Below, in pieces: positions 58,121-64,000 of a stretch of 64,000 bases of DNA. The DNA comes from Actinomadura xylanilytica (lineage in GTDB: Bacteria > Actinomycetota > Actinomycetes > Streptosporangiales > Streptosporangiaceae). How positions within the stretch are numbered: position 1 is the first letter of the stretch; each line of letters begins with the position of its first letter. The translations under genes were made by a program, and so were the position numbers. The notes beneath the pieces were generated by a model that had not been told where the DNA came from, searched no databases, and saw nothing but the letters and a program-made list of their open reading frames with translations. The stretch covers positions 310,001 through 374,000 of the forward strand of contig NZ_JASNWE010000004.1 in NCBI RefSeq assembly GCF_030283145.1. The letters are read 5' to 3'.

Positions 58121-58783
58121 GTGACGTCCACCGACGCGGGCACGGAGTTCGACCGGCAGGTCCGGACCCTGCTCGACAAGCGCTACCACGAGCACGCGGG
58201 ACTGAGCGCCGAGGCGTTCACCGAGTTGCTGTCCCCGCTTCGCGCGACCGTGACGAAGGACACGGCCGCGGCGGGGGCCGGAGGCACCGTGGACGCCCCC
58301 GAGGAGGGCCGCGTCCCGTTCGTTCTGGTGGTGACCCGGGAACTGGTGCCGATCGAGGACTCCATCCGGCTGACCACCGTGGCCGGACGCACCAAGCCCG
58401 GCGTCATCGACCGCCACTACAAGGAGGGCGACATCGGGCGCTTCGTCTCCACGGAGGAGACCGGAGCACCCGACGCGCCCGCCTACGTGCTCTTCGGCGT
58501 CGAACGGGGCGAGGAGTTCTGCGGGGCCGTCCCGAACGACGCGATGGCCGCGATCGCCGGCCGCGGCCGGACCCCGCTCACCATCGAGGAGGGCATCGCG
58601 CTGGTCACCCAGCACCCGTCCGCGCTGGCCAAGAACAAGTGCTTCTCGCTCGGCGGCTCCCGCTGCGGCGACCGCCGCGTCCCGGCCATCTGGATCAGCC
58701 AGAACGCGCCGAAACTCGGCTGGTGCTGGGCCGGCAACCCGCACACCTGGCTCGGCATGGCCTCCGCCGCCGCCCGCGCCTGA
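58121..58783 (+). CDS. DUF5701 protein
   Basis: A 220-aa cytoplasmic protein that matches the actinobacterial DUF5701 type: LVVTRELVPIEDSIRLTTVA, RHYKEGDIGRFV and the C-terminal CFSLGGSRCGDRRVPAIWIS. The ending APKLGWCWAGNPHTWLGMAS is also characteristic. Three to four cysteines suggest a metal or redox site. Function unknown. The GTG start at 58121 lies just after a long palindrome that could control it. Confidence 0.72.
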   Translation: MTSTDAGTEFDRQVRTLLDKRYHEHAGLSAEAFTELLSPLRATVTKDTAAAGAGGTVDAPEEGRVPFVLVVTRELVPIEDSIRLTTVAGRTKPGVIDRHYKEGDIGRFVSTEETGAPDAPAYVLFGVERGEEFCGAVPNDAMAAIAGRGRTPLTIEEGIALVTQHPSALAKNKCFSLGGSRCGDRRVPAIWISQNAPKLGWCWAGNPHTWLGMASAAARA

Positions 58784-58823
58784 CCACCGTCCCCGTCCCC
58801 GTCCCCGTCTCCGGTCGCGCCGG

Positions 58824-60347
58824 TCACCCCGTGGCGGGCGCGGCCGGGTCGGACTGCGGTTCGGCGGCCGGACCCACGGGCGCGGCCGGCGGCGAGGGGC
58901 GCAGCACGGCGAAGGCGAGCACCGCGGCGGCGATCCCGCCGATCACGCCCGCGATCGACGTGGTCGACATCGCGTCGGTGAAGGCGTCCCGCGCCGCCGC
59001 GGCCAGCGCCGCGTCGCCCCGCTCCGCCGCGATGCCCAGCGCGTCCCCGATGGACTCCCGCGCCGGGCCGGTGACCCCGTCCGGCAGATTGCCCGAGTAG
59101 GCCGCCGACAGGACGCTCCCCAGCACCGCCACACTGAGCGCCTGGCCCAACTGCTGGACGGTGTCGTTGACCGCCGAGCCGACCCCGGCGCGCTCGGGCG
59201 GCAGCGCGCCCAGCAGCGTCCCGTACGCGGCCGGCCCCATCGTCCCGCTGCCCATCCCCATGACCACTAGGGCGACCGCCAGCTTGAGGTAGCCGTCGCC
59301 GGCGGACAGCGTGGCGAGCACACCGAACCCGGCCGCGAGCAGCGCGAGCCCGCCGGCCACGGCGATCCGGGCGCCGAACCTCTTGTCGACCAGCACCCCG
59401 ACGCCGTTGAACACCATCGCGGAGACGATGAGCGGGATGAACGCGGTGCCCGCCTTGAGCGGGCTGTACCCGAGCACGAACTGCAGGTACTGGGTGAGCG
59501 CGAGCATCAGCCCGCCCGCCGAGAACGACATCAGCACGACCGACAGGCTGGCCCCGCTGAAGTTGCGGTCGAGGAACAGCCGCATCGGCAGCATCGGCTC
59601 CGGGCAGCGCCGCTCCCACAGCACGAACGCGGCCATCGCGGCGACGCTCACCACGAACCCGCCGCCCGTCGCCGGCGAGGACCAGCCGTCCCGCGCGACC
59701 TCGATGACCCCCCACACCAGCGCGGTCATCCCGATCGTGGACAGCACCGCGCCCACCAGGTCCGGGCGCACCGCCGGACCGCGCGACTCGGGGATGATCA
59801 GCAGGGCGGCGAGCACGCCGAGCGCCGCGATCGGCAGGTTCAGCAGGAACACCGACCCCCACCAGAAGTGCCGCAGCAGCAGCCCGCCGACGACCGGGCC
59901 GCCGAGCGCGCCCAGCATGAGCACCGAGCTCCAGATGGCCAGCGCCTTCTTGCGCTCGCCGTCGTCGAAGACCGTGGTCAGGATGGACAGCGTGCCCGGC
60001 ATGAGGAACGCGCCGCCGACGCCCATCAGCGCCCGCGCGGCGATGAGCTGCCCCGGCGAGTCCGCCAGGGTGGCGAGCGCCGACGCGCCGCCGAACACCA
60101 CCAGCCCGACGATCAGGCCGCGGCGCCGCCCGTACCGGTCGGACAGGGCGCCCGCGGTGAGCAGCAGGCCGGCGAACACCACCATGTAGGCGTCCAGGAT
60201 CCACTGGATGTCGGCGTTGCTCGCGTGCAGGTCGCGCATCAGCGACGGGATCGCGACGTTGAGGACGGTGTTGTCGATGATGACGACGAGCAGGCTCAGG
60301 CACAGGACGCCGAGGATCAGCCAGCGGCGCGGATGAGGGGGTTGCAT
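58824..60347 (-). CDS. MFS drug exporter (DHA2, 14 TM type)
   Basis: A 507-aa proton-driven exporter with about 14 membrane segments. Motif A is GALSDRYGRRR, and the N-terminal LLVVIIDNTVLNVAIPSLMR carries the D1 motif of DHA2 drug transporters. Motif C-like LGALGGPVVGGLLL is present. ATG 60347 follows CGGAAG. A TetR regulator is divergent, the usual arrangement for drug-inducible efflux. Substrate unknown. Confidence 0.9.
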   Translation of the reverse strand: MQPPHPRRWLILGVLCLSLLVVIIDNTVLNVAIPSLMRDLHASNADIQWILDAYMVVFAGLLLTAGALSDRYGRRRGLIVGLVVFGGASALATLADSPGQLIAARALMGVGGAFLMPGTLSILTTVFDDGERKKALAIWSSVLMLGALGGPVVGGLLLRHFWWGSVFLLNLPIAALGVLAALLIIPESRGPAVRPDLVGAVLSTIGMTALVWGVIEVARDGWSSPATGGGFVVSVAAMAAFVLWERRCPEPMLPMRLFLDRNFSGASLSVVLMSFSAGGLMLALTQYLQFVLGYSPLKAGTAFIPLIVSAMVFNGVGVLVDKRFGARIAVAGGLALLAAGFGVLATLSAGDGYLKLAVALVVMGMGSGTMGPAAYGTLLGALPPERAGVGSAVNDTVQQLGQALSVAVLGSVLSAAYSGNLPDGVTGPARESIGDALGIAAERGDAALAAAARDAFTDAMSTTSIAGVIGGIAAAVLAFAVLRPSPPAAPVGPAAEPQSDPAAPATG

Positions 60348-60453
60348 GGCTTCCGTTCGTACAGCGGACCTATTTTCGAACACCGTACCAATCCTCGTAC
60401 AGCGTCTGCCAGACGGTAAAGTGACTCCCCACCCCGTGCACGAAGGACGCTGA
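60348..60453. promoter_or_regulatory. Divergent control region with repeated CGTACAGCG sites
   Basis: CGTACAGCG occurs at 60358-60366 and 60396-60404, and GTAC half-sites at 60385 and 60397 flank CAATCCTC. These are candidate binding sites for the divergent TetR regulator. Confidence 0.5.
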
Positions 60454-61179
60454 ATGCCGCCCACTCCCGACCCCATCGCCGGCTCGGTCTGGCTGCGCCC
60501 GGCCCGGCCCCGCCGGGGCCGCCCGCAGCTCAGCCGCGAAGAGATCGTCGGCGCCGCGATCGAGATTCTCGACGCCGACGGGCTGGACGGCCTGAGCATG
60601 CGCCGCCTCGCCGCCCACCTCAGCGCGGGCGCCACCTCGGCCTACTTCTACGTCGCCACCAAGGACGAGCTCCTCGAACTGGCCGTCGACGAGATCATGG
60701 GCGAGATCGACATCCCCGACCCCGCCGGGGTCGGCTGGCGCACCGCCGCCGCCGCCCTCGCGGGCGGCCTGCGCGGGGTGATCCTCCGGCACACCTGGCT
60801 GACCGGGCTGCTCGGCGTCCACCCCGCCATCGGCCCGAACGCCCTGCGCATCGGCGAGCGCTCCGCGGCGGTCCTCACCGCGGCCGGCTTCGCGGGCAGG
60901 GAACTCGCCTGGGCCAGCTCACTGCTGACCGCGCACGCCGTCGGCGCCGCCACCGCCGAGGCGGCCCTGCAGAGCGCCATGGCGCAGGCCGGCAAGAACG
61001 CCGCCGACCTCCTCGGCCAGCTCCACCCCTATATAGAGAGCGTCGCCGGCGAGTACCCCATGCTGGCCGCCTGGTTCGGCCAGAACGAGTCGCTCGACGT
61101 CGCCGCGCACCAGGACGCCGCCTTCGCCTTCGGCCTGGAACGCGTCCTGGACGGCCTGGAGTCCTGGCTCAAGAAGTAG
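60454..61179 (+). CDS. TetR family regulator, divergent from MFS exporter
   Basis: A 241-aa regulator with HTH LSREEIVGAAIEILDADGLD then GLSMRRLAAHLSAGATSAYF at about residues 28-70. A TetR-class C-terminal ligand domain follows (GLRGVILRHTWLTGLLGVHP). It probably represses the MFS exporter through the repeated sites in the 106-bp spacer and releases on drug binding. Its 3' end overlaps a decayed acetyltransferase gene on the other strand. Confidence 0.87.
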   Translation: MPPTPDPIAGSVWLRPARPRRGRPQLSREEIVGAAIEILDADGLDGLSMRRLAAHLSAGATSAYFYVATKDELLELAVDEIMGEIDIPDPAGVGWRTAAAALAGGLRGVILRHTWLTGLLGVHPAIGPNALRIGERSAAVLTAAGFAGRELAWASSLLTAHAVGAATAEAALQSAMAQAGKNAADLLGQLHPYIESVAGEYPMLAAWFGQNESLDVAAHQDAAFAFGLERVLDGLESWLKK

Positions 61180-61637
61180 CGGCCCGGTCGGCGGGTGCCG
61201 CGATGCGGTACTGCGCGGTGTTCTCCTCGGCGTCGGTGGCCGCCCGCTGGAAGCCGGCCTTCTCCAGCACCCGGACGGACGGCGGGTTCGACAGTTCCAC
61301 GTTGGCGTAGACGGTGCGGACGCCCGCTGCGGTGAAGCGAAGCCGGTCAGGGCGCGGGTTGCCTCCGAGGCGTAGCCGCGGCCCCGCCGGGAGGCCACGA
61401 CGCCGTACCCGATCTCCAGGCCGCCGGCGCTGTGCGGCAAGAACAGTCCGATCGAGCCGACCACCAAACCGCTGTCGCGCTCGATGATCTGACGGTGGCC
61501 GTACTCGCCCAGCCATGCCGGGTAGGCGCCGAACAGGCCGGCGACGACGTGATCGCCTTCGGCGGGGAAGTCCGCGGCCCAGTGCGCCGGCCGGACGCCG
61601 CTCGATGATCAGTCGTCCTCACGACGCCACGAGGCTA
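61169..61637 (-). pseudogene. Decayed GNAT acetyltransferase
   Basis: Pieces of a RimJ/RimL-type GNAT acetyltransferase are spread over three frames. RPAHWAADFPAEGDHVVAGL and VGSIGLFLPHSAGGLEIGYG then VVASRRGRGYASEATRAL share one frame, with the acetyl-CoA loop RRGRGYA. After a base loss near 61340 the end continues in another frame as RFTAAGVRTVYANVELSNPP then SVRVLEKAGFQ. The N-terminus (RTxxLIIERR) needs at least one more shift, and no start codon fits. At least two frameshifts make sequencing error alone unlikely. Confidence 0.75.
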
Positions 61638-61936
61638 GCGACCCCTCACGGCCTGGACGAACGGATTTCGGGCGGGGCCCAGCGGAGACCGAACCCCGTC
61701 GTTCGACAGCCGAGCGACCGGTCGGCGCATCGCGTGGCAGCAGTTCGACTCGCCCCTGAAACAGTGCCGGGCCCTCGGATCGGAGCATCTCCACCGGTGA
61801 TGTGGAGGGTCGGCGGGGTCCAGCGGCTGAACGTCCGGCACGCCCTGAACGACGCGTCACGGCCGAACCCCCGGAATCGCGGGGGTCGCGCGGGCGCCGG
61901 ACGCGCGGTCACGTAACGGCCGGCGCCCGCGCGACG
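61638..61936. other. Intergenic region, nothing recognised
   Basis: About 300 bp between the decayed acetyltransferase and the polyprenyl synthetase stop. Open frames here are short and lack codon bias. I see no clear hairpin or RNA. Confidence 0.4.
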
Positions 61937-62959
61937 TCAGTGGTCCCTGCGGGTGACCAGGCGGGCGAGGACGCGCAGTTCCTCGCTCGCCGTCGAGGCC
62001 GGCGCGGCGGCCTCGAGCTGGGACAGCGCACCCGCCAGCAGCTCGTCGGCGCGCCGGACGGCCCAGGCCCGTCCGCCGGCGGCCTCGGTCAGCGTCGCCG
62101 CGCGGGCCGGTTCGTCGCCGGTCAGGGGCCGGTCGCGCAGGTAGAGGGCGGACAGTTCGGCCCCGGCGGGGGTACCGGAGGTGAGCGCCGCGACCACCGG
62201 GAGGGACTTCTTCCGGTTGCGCAGGTCGGAATGGACGGGTTTGCCGGTGACGTCCGGGTCGCCCCAGATGCCGAGCAGGTCGTCGATGAGCTGGAAGGCC
62301 AGCCCGAGCCGCTCGCCGAAGGCGCGCAGCCGGTCGACCTGCTCGCTGGTGCCGCCGCCGTACACGGCGCCGAGGGCGCACGCGCAGCCGAGGAGCGCAC
62401 CGGTCTTGCGGCCGGCCATCCGCAGGCACTCGTCGACCGTCACGTCGGAGCGCTCCTCGAACGACATGTCCGAGCTCTGCCCCTCCACCAGCTCCAGCAC
62501 GGCGGCGCTGAGGACGCGGACCCCCCGGGCCGCGGCGGGGCACCGCTCGTCGGCGACGACCTCGAACGCCGCGGCGAGCAGGGCGTCACCGGCGAGGATC
62601 GCCGCGCTCGTGCCGAACACGCTCCACGCGGTCGGACGGTGCCGGCGGGTGAGGTCCTCGTCCATCACGTCGTCGTGCAGCAGCGAGAAGTTGTGCGTCA
62701 GCTCGACCCCCAGCGCGGCCGGCAGCGCCGCCGCCGCCGTGCCGCCGACCGCACCGGCCGCCAGCAGCGTCAACGCCGGCCGGATGGCCTTGCCCCCGCC
62801 GCCGCCCGACTCGTCCTGCCAGCCGAAGTGGTACTCGGCGATGCGCCGCATCGACTCGGGCAGGGCGTCGACCGCGGAGCGCAGCGCGGGGTCGACCAGC
62901 CCGCGGCTCCAGGCCAGCACCTCGGCCGCGGAACGGGCCGTCTCCCGGGTGGACGCCAT
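61937..62959 (-). CDS. Polyprenyl diphosphate synthase, family 2 encapsulin-associated
   Basis: A 340-aa trans-isoprenyl diphosphate synthase. The first Asp-rich motif is DDVMDED at about residues 96-102, preceded by NFSLLH; the second is QLIDDLLGIWGD, followed by HSDLRNRKKSLPVV. It condenses isopentenyl units to geranyl- to geranylgeranyl-type diphosphates. It lies 14 bp downstream of a family 2B encapsulin gene, where such enzymes are known cargo or partners, often with a 2-methylisoborneol-type cyclase. ATG 62959 follows AGGGGGG. Substrate length cannot be told. Confidence 0.88.
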   Translation of the reverse strand: MASTRETARSAAEVLAWSRGLVDPALRSAVDALPESMRRIAEYHFGWQDESGGGGGKAIRPALTLLAAGAVGGTAAAALPAALGVELTHNFSLLHDDVMDEDLTRRHRPTAWSVFGTSAAILAGDALLAAAFEVVADERCPAAARGVRVLSAAVLELVEGQSSDMSFEERSDVTVDECLRMAGRKTGALLGCACALGAVYGGGTSEQVDRLRAFGERLGLAFQLIDDLLGIWGDPDVTGKPVHSDLRNRKKSLPVVAALTSGTPAGAELSALYLRDRPLTGDEPARAATLTEAAGGRAWAVRRADELLAGALSQLEAAAPASTASEELRVLARLVTRRDH

Positions 62960-62973
62960 GTCGGTCCCCCCTC

Positions 62974-64000
62974 TCACCTGGCGATCTCCACGTTCTCCAG
63001 GACGCCGAGGGCGTCGGGGACCAGGATCGCGGCCGAGTAGTAGGCGCTCACCAGGTAGGACAGGATCGCCTTGTCGCTGATCCCGGTGAACCGCACCGAC
63101 AGGCCCGGCTGCACCTCGTCGGCCATCCCGGTGCGGTGCAGCCCGACCACGCCCTGGTCGGACTCCCCGGTGCGCAACACCAGGATCGAGCTGGTGCCGG
63201 ACGGGGTGACCGGGATCTTGTCGCACGGGTAGATCGGCACGCCGCGCCACGCCTGGACGGTCCGTCCCTGCGACTGGACCGTGGCCGCGTAGACGCCGCG
63301 CCGGGTGCACTCGCGGCCGAACGCGGCGATGGTGCGGGGGTGGGCGAGGAAGAACCGCGACCCGCGACGCCGGGACAGCAGATCGTCCAGGTCGTCGGGG
63401 GTGGGCGGGCCGCCGCGGGTCTGGATCCGCTGCCGCAGGTCGGCGTTGTGCAGCAGCCCGAAGTCGCGGTTGTTGATCAGTTCGTGCTCCTGGCGTTCGC
63501 GGATCTCCTCGATGGTCAGCCGGAGCTGCTGCTCGAGCTGGTTCATCGGTTGGTTGTAGAGATCGGCGACGCGGGTGTGCACCCGGAGCAGCGTCTGGGT
63601 GACCGCCAGCTCGTACTCCCGCGGGGACGCCTCGTAGTCGACGAACGTGCCGGGCAGCGACGGTTCGCCGTCGTGCCCCGCCGCCAGGTCGATCGCCGAC
63701 TCGCCCTGCTTGTTCTGCGGCCGGACGGGGGCGCGCAGGTACGCGTCCAGGTGCGCGCGGAGCGTCTCGGACCGGCCGGTCAGCTCGCCGATGGCGTCCC
63801 GGGAGAGCGTCAGCACCGTGCAGGGGGTGAGCGCGCGGAGCGCGTGCCCCCACTCCTCGGCCGTGCCGAGCAGCGCCCGGTCGCCGAAGAACTCCCCGTC
63901 GGCGAGGACGCCCAGCGCGGTCTCGTCGCCGTACTCGCCGGTGCCGACCTGCGCGACCTTGCCGTGCGCGATGAGGAACACCTGGTCGAGGGGCCCGCCG
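62974..64000 (-). CDS. Family 2B encapsulin shell protein (5' end outside window)
   Basis: The visible 342 codons show the end of an N-terminal cyclic-nucleotide-binding-like domain (VGTGEYGDETALGVLADGEF, FGDRALLG). An encapsulin (HK97-fold) core follows: SPREYELAVTQTLLRVHTRV, RGSRFFLAHPRTIAAFGREC and the C-terminal VSAYYSAAILVPDALGVLEN. This domain order defines family 2B encapsulins, which form protein nanocompartments around terpene enzymes. The gene continues past base 64000; the listed GTG at 63981 is internal. The polyprenyl synthetase follows in the same operon. Confidence 0.9.
   Translation of the reverse strand, partial: GGPLDQVFLIAHGKVAQVGTGEYGDETALGVLADGEFFGDRALLGTAEEWGHALRALTPCTVLTLSRDAIGELTGRSETLRAHLDAYLRAPVRPQNKQGESAIDLAAGHDGEPSLPGTFVDYEASPREYELAVTQTLLRVHTRVADLYNQPMNQLEQQLRLTIEEIRERQEHELINNRDFGLLHNADLRQRIQTRGGPPTPDDLDDLLSRRRGSRFFLAHPRTIAAFGRECTRRGVYAATVQSQGRTVQAWRGVPIYPCDKIPVTPSGTSSILVLRTGESDQGVVGLHRTGMADEVQPGLSVRFTGISDKAILSYLVSAYYSAAILVPDALGVLENVEIAR

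Noticed and set aside
61802..63040. 412-aa plus-strand frame
   Set aside because: Antisense to the polyprenyl synthetase, which carries both Asp-rich motifs.

Overview
The window is high-GC DNA with strong G/C preference at third codon positions, frequent GTG starts and many 4-bp ATGA/GTGA gene overlaps. It also carries conservon operons, geosmin synthase, Scr1/DUF397 regulator pairs, F420-type enzymes and a family 2B encapsulin. All of this points to a filamentous actinobacterium, probably near Actinomadura or another Streptosporangiales member; the exact genus is inference. No rRNA, conventional tRNA, CRISPR array, prophage or insertion sequence was seen.

Layout. 1-8.8 kb: the 3' end of an acyl-CoA synthetase, two coupled TetR regulators, a snapalysin-like protease, a DUF574-type methyltransferase, a TagC-like lipoprotein, a PRC-barrel stress protein, small secreted or membrane proteins and an AraC regulator. 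8.8-12.4 kb: a regulatory island with three small coupled genes divergent from an Scr1-type XRE regulator and two DUF397 genes. The second DUF397 arose by a tandem duplication that also copied the 3' end of the XRE gene. An ECF sigma factor with a SnoaL domain follows.

12.4-18 kb holds the most unusual locus. A 1448-aa orphan protein and a 243-aa orphan protein are followed on the same strand by two tandem RNAs that fold as circularly permuted tRNAs. In each, the T arm and 3' acceptor strand precede the 5' acceptor strand and D arm, the acceptor stem is closed by a 6-7 nt loop, and the open end lies at the anticodon arm. They could be Y-RNA (YrlA-type) tRNA mimics or true permuted tRNA genes.

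18-25.3 kb: a three-subunit molybdenum hydroxylase operon, an FHA-FHA-ABC exporter and a DUF2993 protein. 25.4-28.4 kb: geosmin synthase and an EF-hand protein with a short pentapeptide-like repeat. 28.6-34.4 kb: a full conservon (sensor kinase-like, Roadblock, DUF742, GTPase, P450) whose P450 lacks the ExxR motif, and a convergent ordinary P450. At 34.7 kb there is a 47-aa peptide gene.

34.9-47.9 kb is a LacI-controlled catabolic regulon. It comprises an enolase-superfamily enzyme, the LacI regulator, an NMT1-type ABC importer, a Gfo/Idh/MocA dehydrogenase, a DUF993 aldolase-like protein, a sugar isomerase-like protein, a permease, a secreted PQQ-type sugar dehydrogenase and a secreted LamG protein. 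Two promoters share the same design, with AGAAAGCGCTTTCT-type operators over the predicted start sites.

48-58.8 kb: a frameshifted WD-repeat gene, DUF4259, GalT, a small DUF protein, an F420-type oxidoreductase, a second conservon lacking its Roadblock gene, an orphan polyamine-type binding protein and a DUF5701 protein. 58.8-64 kb: an MFS exporter with a divergent TetR regulator, a decayed GNAT acetyltransferase, and the start of an encapsulin cluster (polyprenyl synthetase cargo and family 2B shell) running off the window end.
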